Source of the DNA: Gemmatimonadaceae bacterium
GTDB lineage: Bacteria; Gemmatimonadota; Gemmatimonadetes; Gemmatimonadales; Gemmatimonadaceae
Direction: 5' to 3'
DNA: 64,000 nucleotides
Assembly: GCA_011525845.1 (NCBI GenBank)
Contig: WYBP01000001.1
Location: 1-64,000, forward strand
The position numbers were made by a program, and so were the translations under genes. The notes under the pieces are model-generated. The model made no database searches. It was not told the origin of the DNA and saw only the letters and a program-made list of their open reading frames with translations. Positions within the stretch are counted from its first letter, which is position 1; every line of letters begins with the position of its first letter. Shown here one piece after another: positions 25,138 to 31,719 of the stretch.

Positions 25138-25410
25138 GTGTCAGCCGTCTATCGCCGGGCCTCGACCGTGGAGGCCGCGCCGATGCAGAGCGAGACGATC
25201 CTCTTCAACCCCGCCACGAAGGGGTTCTGCGTGCTGAACGCCTCCGCCGCGCTCGTGTGGAACAGCCTCGAGTCGCCGCAGTCGGCGTCCGCGCTCGCCG
25301 ACCAGCTGGTCCGGGCCTTCTCCGGCGTCTCGCTGGAGCAGGCGCAGAGCGATGTGCAGTCCGTGCTCGACGAGTTCCGTTCGCTGTCCCTCGTAGAGTT
25401 GCAGTCCTGA
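25138..25410 (+). CDS. PqqD-family peptide-binding protein (RRE-like)
   Basis: Protein of 90 residues. The GTG at 25138 is chosen because GGAGG lies five bases upstream; an earlier in-frame start at 25030 would lie inside the HTTM gene. The PqqD winged-helix pattern is clear: ETILFNPATKGFCVLNASAALVWNSLE, then SASALADQLVRAF and a helix VQSVLDEFRSLSLVEL. PqqD proteins and the related RiPP recognition elements hold the leader of a ribosomal precursor peptide for tailoring enzymes. A short peptide ORF (25460) and an HPr-kinase-like gene (25692) follow, the same company as in 'HPr-rel-A' systems and in paeninodin-type lasso clusters. First gene of a long plus-strand operon. Confidence 0.87.
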   Translation: MSAVYRRASTVEAAPMQSETILFNPATKGFCVLNASAALVWNSLESPQSASALADQLVRAFSGVSLEQAQSDVQSVLDEFRSLSLVELQS

Positions 25411-25459
25411 ATCCTGGATCGTCCCGCTACCGACACACCCGCATCCGGAGAGTCGACCG

Positions 25460-25585
25460 ATGAACGAGAACGAGAAGGACGAGCGCCCCGCCTACGTGCC
25501 GCCGAAGGTCACCGTGATGAACGAGGCCGAGGTGCTGAAGTCGTTCCAGATCACGAGCGCGGCCAGCACCTGGTGGGGGATGTAG
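25460..25585 (+). CDS. Candidate RiPP precursor peptide, 41 aa, C-terminal STWWGM
   Basis: ATG at 25460 with GGAG nine bases upstream; stop TAG at 25583-25585; 49 bases after the PqqD-like stop. The first ten residues are highly charged (MNENEKDERP). Then comes AYVPPKVTVMNEAEVLKSFQ, which looks like a leader: YVPP fits the YxxP leader motif known to be bound by RRE proteins in lasso peptide systems. The end, ITSAASTWWGM, has no charge and carries Ser, Thr and two Trp, suitable as a core. No Cys, so not a thioether or lanthionine peptide. A strong hairpin follows at once. That it is translated is likely; that it is modified is inferred from its neighbours. I recognise no described peptide family. 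Confidence 0.72.
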   Translation: MNENEKDERPAYVPPKVTVMNEAEVLKSFQITSAASTWWGM

Positions 25586-25634
25586 CGCCCCGTCACGCGC
25601 CGGCGCCGCAGGTGGCGCCTCGGAGCATCGAGTC

Positions 25635-25678
25635 ACAGCGACCGTGCCCTCGCCCCAGGCGACCGGCACGGTCGCTGT
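25635..25678 (+). terminator. Strong hairpin (attenuator) between precursor and HPr-kinase gene
   Basis: Perfect 14-bp arms, ACAGCGACCGTGCC (25635-25648) and its complement (25665-25678), and inside them a second stem TCGCC/GGCGA (650-654 with 658-662) around a 3-base loop. No U-tract follows. It begins 49 bases after the peptide stop and ends 13 bases before the kinase ATG, which itself has no clear ribosome site. In RiPP operons a partial terminator here keeps precursor mRNA above enzyme mRNA; this one may do so or may stabilise the short transcript. Confidence 0.7.
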
Positions 25679-25691
25679 CTGCTTCCCCCGC

Positions 25692-26696
25692 ATGAGTGCC
25701 CTTCGCTGGTACCGGCTGGGCGAGGGAACGCTCGGCGTCGCGAGTGCCGACGCGGCGCTGGCCTCGCGGTTCGAGGAGATCTACGGCGGGTGTGCCGTTG
25801 GCGAGCCCGGCGAAGGGCCGGTCGTGGTCTGTCGCGTGGGTCCGGCCGCGGGCGGCGAGGTGTGCGCCACGTTCGAGGATCCCGAGCCGCTGGATGTTCG
25901 AAGTTTCGTCGGGACGCTCTTCCCGGACCGTGGGTACGTACCGGTCGACGGGAGCGGTGATGCGAGCGGCCTCGCGAGCGGCGACGCGAACGGGATACAC
26001 CTGCCAGGCTCGGATGCATCCGCTCGCATCGACGGGAACGACGTCGTCGCGCCGGCCGACGCGCCCTGGCAGCCCCTGGTGGCGAACCTCGCGGTGAATC
26101 GCCTGCTGCGGCTCCAGCGCGACGTGCTCTTCCTGCACGCGGCATCGGTCCGGATCGGCGGGAAGGGCGTCCTCGCCTGCGGCCCGAAGCGGAGCGGGAA
26201 GACGACCCTCGCACTCGCCCTCGCGGCGCGGGGCCACGGACTCCTCGGCGACGAACTCGCGGGCGTGCACCTCCGCTCGCGGGAGCTGATCCCCATCCGT
26301 CGCTCGGTCGCCACGCGGGAGGGTCCACGCTCGGCCGCGGCCGATGCGCTGCTGGCCGCACACGGCGGGGTGCCCGAGCGATTCCCCGACGGCGAACTCC
26401 GGCGTCGCTATCCGGCGCAGTCGCTGGGCCCCGATGCATCGGCGACTCGCACGCCTTTGACGGCCCTTCTGATCCTCCGTAGTATGGTCCCGGCGACGCG
26501 GATCGAGGCCGCACAGGTGGGACCCGCACTGCTCGGCAAGATGACGCCGCTCGCAGCCTCACTCTGGGAACGGCCGCCGGCACTCGTCGCGGTGCGGCTG
26601 GTCGGGCTCCTCTCCTCGGTCCGCGTGTTCGAAGTCGACTCGGGACCGCCCGACGAGGTCGCGGACCGCATCGAGGCTCTCATGGAGGGTGGATGA
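25692..26696 (+). CDS. HPr kinase-related protein (HprK-rel-A type)
   Basis: Protein of 334 residues from the ATG at 25692; an earlier in-frame GTG at 25644 lies inside the hairpin and is rejected. The HprK-like core has FLHAASV (His149, like the catalytic His of HPr kinase), Walker A GPKRSGKTTL (164-173), and LGDELA (186-191) where HPr kinase has its acidic pair. The N-terminal 130 residues are divergent and contain a repetitive Asp/Ser/Gly stretch (about 88-115). Related proteins phosphorylate a serine, and in paeninodin-type clusters a homologue modifies the lasso peptide. Here the peptide STWW core or a carrier is a possible target. The stop overlaps the next ATG (ATGA). Confidence 0.85.
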   Translation: MSALRWYRLGEGTLGVASADAALASRFEEIYGGCAVGEPGEGPVVVCRVGPAAGGEVCATFEDPEPLDVRSFVGTLFPDRGYVPVDGSGDASGLASGDANGIHLPGSDASARIDGNDVVAPADAPWQPLVANLAVNRLLRLQRDVLFLHAASVRIGGKGVLACGPKRSGKTTLALALAARGHGLLGDELAGVHLRSRELIPIRRSVATREGPRSAAADALLAAHGGVPERFPDGELRRRYPAQSLGPDASATRTPLTALLILRSMVPATRIEAAQVGPALLGKMTPLAASLWERPPALVAVRLVGLLSSVRVFEVDSGPPDEVADRIEALMEGG

Positions 26697-27253
26697 CGCT
26701 GAACGTACGGGAGCGCGCCGACACGATCGGCACGCTGCGACACATCTCCGTCTTCGCGATGGAGACACTCGCCCGCTGGGTGCCGACCACGCCGGAGCTC
26801 GAGGCGAAGATCGTGCTCGGGCGCCACATCTGGGAGTTCGCGCAGCACGCCGACGGCCTTGGCCGCCGCACCCACGAGCTGCGCGCGGCGATGCACTACT
26901 CCCCTGCGCCGACCGATCCGTACGTGGCGATCCTCGAGGAGTGGCGCGCGCTCACCGCGACCGCCGACCGGATCGGCACGCTCTACGACGCGATCATCCC
27001 CGACCTCGACGCGCGCTACGCGGCCTACCTCGCCGCCACCGACGTCTTCCTCGACGAACCCAGCGTCCGCATCGTGGAGCGGAACCGCGCCGACCTCCCG
27101 CGCATGATCGAGGAGTCGCGCGCTCTCCGGAAGGAGCGCCCCGAGCTGGCGGCGAGCCCCGCCGCGGCGGCGATGGCGCGCCGACTCGCCGCCTGCACGG
27201 AGTACGTCTCCTTCCGCGCGCCGGTCGGCAGCACGGCGGAGCGGCTCGCATGA
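26693..27253 (+). CDS. Divergent ferritin-like four-helix protein
   Basis: Protein of 186 residues, almost all helical. Candidate metal residues lie on the helices: Glu24 (AMETLARW), His45, Glu48 and His52 (RHIWEFAQHADGLG), His61, and Glu129 (RIVERN). The pattern recalls the ferritin-like fold but lacks the second Glu-x2-His of the two downstream paralogues, so it may be an inactive or differently loaded partner. It starts in ATGA with the kinase stop and ends in ATGA with the next ferritin-like gene. I recognise no named family. Its position suggests a subunit of a three-part di-iron complex. Confidence 0.7.
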   Translation: MTLNVRERADTIGTLRHISVFAMETLARWVPTTPELEAKIVLGRHIWEFAQHADGLGRRTHELRAAMHYSPAPTDPYVAILEEWRALTATADRIGTLYDAIIPDLDARYAAYLAATDVFLDEPSVRIVERNRADLPRMIEESRALRKERPELAASPAAAAMARRLAACTEYVSFRAPVGSTAERLA

Positions 27254-28065
27254 TCGCCACCGCCGCTCCCACGAGCACGAAGGTGGTCCGCGGCGTCACG
27301 CTCCACGGGGAGCCCGCGCGCGAGGCGATCTTCAACGTCGTCTCGACCGACGCGGAGATGGCGGAATGGCCCGGCATGTCCGACGAGTCGCGGCGCGAGC
27401 GGCTCCACCGCCACATGAACAACGAGTGCGTGGCGATGGAGATCGCCTCGCAGGCCGTGGCCGACTTCCCCGACGCGCCCTGGGACCTGCGCATGTCGAT
27501 CGCGCGCCAGGCGGCGGACGAGTCGCGCCACGTCGAGATCCTCTACCGGCGCCTCCTGGAGCTCGGCGGCCGGAAGGGGGAGTTCCCGGTCTCCAATTAC
27601 GAGTGGAGCGTGACGGGGATGATCGACAACCTCCCCGGGCGACTCGCGATCGAGAACCGGACCTTCGAGGCGGGACTCATCGACATCCTCGGCCAGCTCA
27701 AGACCACCTGGCGCGAGGCGGGGGACGACCGCACCGCGGACGCGCTCGAGGCGATCCTCGCGGACGAGATCACCCACGTGCGATTCGCCAACCGCTGGAT
27801 CAAGCTGCTCACCGAGCGCGACCCGCGCGTGCTGCTCCGCGTCGCGCAGGCCATCCGCTACCTGCGCGCGGTGAACGCAGCGCTCGCCCCGGAGGTCGGG
27901 TCCGTCAACGCGGTCGGCGTGACGCTCACGGAGGAGAAGGTGCAGCCCCCCGCGGTGAACGTGAGTGGTCGGCTCGAGGCCGGATTCACCGAGGAGGAGG
28001 TGCTGGAGGTGCTCCGGCAGGCGGGGTTCCGCTCCATCATCCCCGAGCAGCTGCGCACCACATGA
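27250..28065 (+). CDS. DUF455-like ferritin-fold di-iron protein (first)
   Basis: Protein of 271 residues with a complete set of di-iron ligands in four helices: Glu59 (NNECVAMEIA), Glu91-x2-His94 (DESRHVE), Glu140 (NRTFEAGLI) and Glu173-x2-His176 (DEITHVRFANRW). This is the 4-Glu/2-His pattern of ferritin-like oxidases. Residues 75-85 (DAPWDLRMSIARQ) are shared almost exactly with the next gene. The last 70 residues, with VNVSGRLEAGFTEEEVLEVLRQAG, lie beyond the bundle and could bind a partner. DUF455-type proteins include tRNA- and small-molecule-modifying oxygenases, but most are unknown. Placed between two ferritin-like genes and linked by ATGA at both ends. A role in peptide oxidation is inference. 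Confidence 0.85.
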   Translation: MIATAAPTSTKVVRGVTLHGEPAREAIFNVVSTDAEMAEWPGMSDESRRERLHRHMNNECVAMEIASQAVADFPDAPWDLRMSIARQAADESRHVEILYRRLLELGGRKGEFPVSNYEWSVTGMIDNLPGRLAIENRTFEAGLIDILGQLKTTWREAGDDRTADALEAILADEITHVRFANRWIKLLTERDPRVLLRVAQAIRYLRAVNAALAPEVGSVNAVGVTLTEEKVQPPAVNVSGRLEAGFTEEEVLEVLRQAGFRSIIPEQLRTT

Positions 28066-28829
28066 GCGCCCCGCTCCATCCGCGCCTCGACCCCGCCTGC
28101 TTCGGTGAGCCGGCGGCGCGCGACGAGCGATTCACGGTGGTCGACATCTGGCACGACTGCGTCAACCTGCCCGACGGGCATCCCGAGAAGGCGCAGGAGT
28201 TCTTCCATCGGCAGATGAACGAGGAGGCGGCGGTGCTCGAGAACGCCGCGCGCAGCCTCTGGGAGTTCCCCGATGCCGACTGGGACCTCCGCATGTGGCT
28301 GGCCCGCCAGTGCGCGGATGAGGCCCGGCACACGGAGAACTACCGCCGCCTCTTCGTGAGCCGTGGCGGGCGGCTCGGCCAGTATCCGGTGCTCGGGTTC
28401 CAGTACCGGATCCTGGGGAAGGTGCACACCCTCATCGGACGGCTCGCGGTGCAGAACCGCACGTTCGAGGCGGACGGGCTCGACGCGGTGACGCACGCGA
28501 TCACCGAGGCACGCGAGGCGGGTGACGACGAGTTGGCCGCCGTCTACGACGCCCAGCAGGCGGACGAGATCGTGCACATCCGCTTCGCGAACGAGTGGAT
28601 CAAGCGCGAGGCGGCGCGCAACCCGCGTGCGCTGATCGCGATGGGGCAGGCGCTGGCGCTCGCCGCGCGCGGGTTCCAGCAGACCTTCGACCGGGAAGGG
28701 TCGCGCGTCTCGAAGTACGGCGTCGCCGAGGACCTGCGGACGCAGGCCGGGTTCAGCCCGGAGGAGATCCAGGACTTCGTCGTCATCACCGAGCACCGGC
28801 GGGCGATCGCGCGGCAGGACGCGGGATGA
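28062..28829 (+). CDS. DUF455-like ferritin-fold di-iron protein (second)
   Basis: Protein of 255 residues, paralogue of the preceding gene. Ligands: Glu54 or Glu55 (QMNEEAAVLE), Glu87-x2-His90 (DEARHTEN), Glu136 (NRTFEADGLD) and Glu169-x2-His172 (DEIVHIRFANEW). Shared blocks with its neighbour are DADWDLRMWLARQ and RLAVQNRTFEA. It begins with its own region containing IWHDCVNLPDGHPEKAQEF and ends in a short tail of two helices. Two intact copies in tandem suggest a heteromeric oxygenase or two successive oxidations. Start and stop both overlap neighbours as ATGA. No electron-transfer partner (ferredoxin or reductase) is present in the operon. Confidence 0.85.
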   Translation: MSAPLHPRLDPACFGEPAARDERFTVVDIWHDCVNLPDGHPEKAQEFFHRQMNEEAAVLENAARSLWEFPDADWDLRMWLARQCADEARHTENYRRLFVSRGGRLGQYPVLGFQYRILGKVHTLIGRLAVQNRTFEADGLDAVTHAITEAREAGDDELAAVYDAQQADEIVHIRFANEWIKREAARNPRALIAMGQALALAARGFQQTFDREGSRVSKYGVAEDLRTQAGFSPEEIQDFVVITEHRRAIARQDAG

Positions 28830-29866
28830 GCGAGGCCGTGCTCGCGCGCGGCTGGATCCAGTCCCCGGCCTTCGACCTGGCGGCCTTCATCCTCGTGCCG
28901 CTCTCGAGCCTCATCGTGCTCGGTGCGGTGCTCGAAGTGCCGTACGGCATGCACCTCGTGGTCGGCGCGACCTACCTCGTCGCGATCCCCCACTACCTCT
29001 CCTCGCTGACCTTCTTCCTCGGCGACGACAACCTCTCGTACTATCGCTCGCGGCGCACCGCGTTCTTTGTCGGACCGGTCGTGATCGTCGCGCTCGTGGC
29101 GATCCTCCGTTTGGTCGGCCTCACCGACATCGTGCTGAACACGATGTTCCTCTGGAACATCTGGCACGTCTCGCTCCAGAGCGCGGGCATCCTCTCCATC
29201 TACCGGCGGCTCAACGGCGGACCGCAGGAGGAACGCCCGCTCGCCCACCGCACCATCTTCCTGCTGAACGCGACGCTCGCGCTCTGGTTCGTGGATCGCT
29301 ACCCGCCACTGCACGGCTGGCTGGTGGCCATCCACGAGGGCGTGCCGATGGCGCTGCGGTACACGCTGCTCGTGCTCGGCGCGACGACCGCGCTGCGCTA
29401 TGCGCGGCTCGTCGCCCGCCGCGACCGGCCGATGCCCTTCCCCGAGAAGGCGTTCCTGGTCTCGAGTCTCGTCCTCTTCACGCCCTACCTCTGGGTGCGG
29501 GACTCGAACCTCGCGACCTTCGGGATGCTGATGGGCCACTTCATCCAGTACCTCTCGATCGTCTGGCTGCTCCACCGCCGGAAGTACGCGCGCGCGGAAG
29601 GGTCGGCACGCCAGCGCACGCTGGGGATGATCAGTGCGCGGCCGGCGCTCCTCTTCGCGACCATCGCGGGCTCGGGGCTCGCGTTCTACGCCGCGAGCGA
29701 GCTCTCCGCGCTCTTCGGCGTGGCGATGGCGTACGTGATCCTCTGGAACTCGATCACGCTGGTGCACTTCTACCTCGACGGGCTCATCTGGGCGTTCAAG
29801 CAGCCATTCGTGCGGCAATCGATCGGCGCCTACCTGACACCCGCCGCCCGCGTCGCCATCCGATGA
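28826..29866 (+). CDS. Polytopic membrane protein with conserved-looking intramembrane His residues
   Basis: Protein of 346 residues from the ATG at 28826 (ATGA overlap). About eight to nine hydrophobic helices. Histidines sit in helices or at their ends: AIPHYLSSLTF, WNIWHVSLQSAG, MGHFIQYLSIVWLLH and LVHFYLDGLIW. Such spacing recalls membrane metal oxygenases, for example the Brp/Blh carotenoid-cleaving type, but I cannot assign a family. In this operon it may be an oxidase, an exporter or a membrane platform for the ferritin-like proteins. It has none of the Walker or ABC motifs expected of a peptide-exporting ATPase. The stop overlaps the S26 ATG. Confidence 0.72.
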   Translation: MSEAVLARGWIQSPAFDLAAFILVPLSSLIVLGAVLEVPYGMHLVVGATYLVAIPHYLSSLTFFLGDDNLSYYRSRRTAFFVGPVVIVALVAILRLVGLTDIVLNTMFLWNIWHVSLQSAGILSIYRRLNGGPQEERPLAHRTIFLLNATLALWFVDRYPPLHGWLVAIHEGVPMALRYTLLVLGATTALRYARLVARRDRPMPFPEKAFLVSSLVLFTPYLWVRDSNLATFGMLMGHFIQYLSIVWLLHRRKYARAEGSARQRTLGMISARPALLFATIAGSGLAFYAASELSALFGVAMAYVILWNSITLVHFYLDGLIWAFKQPFVRQSIGAYLTPAARVAIR

Positions 29867-30441
29867 CGGGCGAGGACCGGCCGCCCTCCGCGACACTGGT
29901 CGGCTGGGTGAGCGAGCGCCTGCGCGGGTCCGGCAGACTGGTCGAGTGCGAGGTGCGGGGTGCGAGCATGGGAAGCGGCCTGCCGGACGGATCGATGGTC
30001 CGCGTGCGTTGCGACGGCGCTCATGATGCTCCGCTGGGTACGGTGGTCGCGCTCGACCTTGGCGGGGCGCTCACCATCCATCGGCTCGTGCACCACGGAC
30101 GCTCCCGGCGCGCGCTCGGATGGGTGGTGACCGAGGGGGACGCGAACCTCACCTGCGATGCGCCCGTGCCGGCCGAGGCACTCCTGGGGCGTGTGGACGC
30201 CGTGCGCGCCGAGCGTGGAGACTGGATCCCGGTGGACGTCGCGGTGCCGGCGCCAGCCACACGCCCACGGATCACGGCGCTCGTCCGGCGGGTCGTCTGC
30301 CGTGCGACCGAGTTCCATCCACGTGCCGCACGTGCGATCAAGGGTGCCGTCGTGCTCGCGATGACGCCGCTCGTCTGGCTGCGCCCCTACCCGGAAAGCG
30401 CAGTGCGCCACGCCTCGGTCGCGCATCGCCCGCGGAGCTGA
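29863..30441 (+). CDS. S24/S26-family signal-peptidase-like protein
   Basis: Protein of 192 residues. Family signature VRGASMGSGLPDGSMV gives nucleophile Ser35. The second catalytic position is in LTIHRLVHH (His73), so this looks like the Ser-His type (SipW/ER type), not the Ser-Lys bacterial type. TEGDAN (90-95) matches the GDxN box. No clear N-terminal membrane helix; a weakly hydrophobic stretch near 163-175 (AVVLAMTPLVWLR) could anchor it. In 'HPr-rel-A' type loci and some RiPP clusters an S26-like protein accompanies PqqD, and leader removal is the likely role here, by inference. It is followed after three bases by the nucleotidyltransferase. Confidence 0.8.
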   Translation: MTGEDRPPSATLVGWVSERLRGSGRLVECEVRGASMGSGLPDGSMVRVRCDGAHDAPLGTVVALDLGGALTIHRLVHHGRSRRALGWVVTEGDANLTCDAPVPAEALLGRVDAVRAERGDWIPVDVAVPAPATRPRITALVRRVVCRATEFHPRAARAIKGAVVLAMTPLVWLRPYPESAVRHASVAHRPRS

Positions 30442-30444
30442 GGC

Positions 30445-31719
30445 GTGCGGACCGCCCCGGATGCAGAGACCCGCGCGAGGCGGGCGGAGGTCCTCGCCCT
30501 GCTCGGTGCGACGGGCCCGTTCCCGCTTCCGGCCGGAGCGTCGGCGGACGCGTGGGATGCGCGCCTGGAGACGCTCGGCGCGCCGCTGCACCCCTGGCTG
30601 GCGCATCGACTCGCCGCGCTCGGCATGGAGCAGGACCTCCCGGCGGGGACCCGCGCTCGCCTGCAGGCGTCGCTGCAGGCGAGCGCGGTGGCGGAGCTCC
30701 GCCGTCGGTCGGCGCTGATCGAGATCGTCGAGGCGTTCGGCGCCGGGGGGATCCCATTCGTGCTCCTCAAGGGGATGGCACTCGCACACACGCACTACCC
30801 CGCGCCGCAACTGCGCACGATGTCGGACATCGACATCTGGCTCCAGCCCGAACGCTGCGCGGACGCCGTCGCCCTGCTCGGACGATCGGGTTGGCGGATC
30901 CCCGGGCGCTACGCCACGCACGTGCGCGCGCCGGCGGACGCGCTCCTGCTGGAACGTCCCGATGCGCCATTCGTGCTCGAGGTGCACACCTGGCCTCCAT
31001 CGCTCGGGCGCGACTCCACGGCGAGCGAGCGCATCTGGGCTCGCTGCGACCACGCGACCATCGCCGGTCGACAGGTGCGCGTCTGCTCCACGCGCGACCT
31101 CGTCGCGCACCTGTGCCTCCACCTCACCAGGAAGCACGGATGCAGCGACGGGCTGCGGGGATTGGTCGACCTGGCCTGCGTCGCGCGCCACATCCCCGAC
31201 GACCCGACGTGGCGGGCCCTCGGCGCATGGCACCGCGACGATGGCGTGGCGCTCTGGACATCCTTCGCGCTCGCGATGGCCCGGGACCTCGTCGGCGCCC
31301 CGGTCCCGGCGTCCTACTTCGCCGCGGCGGGTGCGCCCCCCGTCCCCGAGACGCTCCGGTCGCTCGCGCTCGAGCAGCTCTGGGACCACGAACCGACGAC
31401 CATGCGCGGCGTGGAGGGGATGCTCGCCGGCGAGCTCGGGGGCCCGCTGCACGCGCTGCGCAACTACGTCCGGGACTTCTACGCGGCACCCGGCGCCGAT
31501 GGCCGGCGTTGGTGGCGCGCCCTCCCGTCGCGGCTGCGCTTCGACCTGACCGTCCGGATCCCGCGCTACTGGCGCGCGCTGCGGCGCGGCGAGCTGCGCC
31601 GCACACGCCTGTCGCGGCGCGCCACGATGATCCAGGACCGGCACGCGCTCATCGATGGGCTCAAGGCCCTCGCGCCCACGCTCAGCGAGGGACCACCCGC
31701 TCCCAGTGCTCCCAGATGA
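30445..31719 (+). CDS. Nucleotidyltransferase-family protein (NTP_transf_5-like)
   Basis: Protein of 424 residues; GTG at 30445, three bases after the S26 stop. Core pattern of the family: PFVLLKGMALAHTHYPAPQLRTMSDIDI, with LLKG at 107-110 and the metal-binding Asp128 and Asp130 (MSDID), then EVHTW (acidic third residue) around residue 175 and HLCLHLTRKHG further on. The C-terminal half is helical. Homologues are regular members of clusters with PqqD and HPr-kinase-like genes, including kinase-containing lasso peptide clusters. They would transfer a nucleotide or nucleotide-derived group; the acceptor is unknown. Its last 38 bases overlap the 3' end of the convergent DUF2779 gene. Confidence 0.83.
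   Translation: MRTAPDAETRARRAEVLALLGATGPFPLPAGASADAWDARLETLGAPLHPWLAHRLAALGMEQDLPAGTRARLQASLQASAVAELRRRSALIEIVEAFGAGGIPFVLLKGMALAHTHYPAPQLRTMSDIDIWLQPERCADAVALLGRSGWRIPGRYATHVRAPADALLLERPDAPFVLEVHTWPPSLGRDSTASERIWARCDHATIAGRQVRVCSTRDLVAHLCLHLTRKHGCSDGLRGLVDLACVARHIPDDPTWRALGAWHRDDGVALWTSFALAMARDLVGAPVPASYFAAAGAPPVPETLRSLALEQLWDHEPTTMRGVEGMLAGELGGPLHALRNYVRDFYAAPGADGRRWWRALPSRLRFDLTVRIPRYWRALRRGELRRTRLSRRATMIQDRHALIDGLKALAPTLSEGPPAPSAPR

Noticed and set aside
25644-25691. GTG at 25644 as the start of the HPr-kinase-like gene
   Set aside because: It lies inside the stable hairpin and adds 16 residues unrelated to the family; the ATG at 25692 is preferred despite its weak ribosome site.
25138-31719. 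Classical lasso peptide cluster
   Set aside because: PqqD, HPr-kinase-like and nucleotidyltransferase genes fit, but there is no asparagine-synthetase-like cyclase and no B2 protease, and the core does not begin with Gly plus a suitably placed Asp or Glu.
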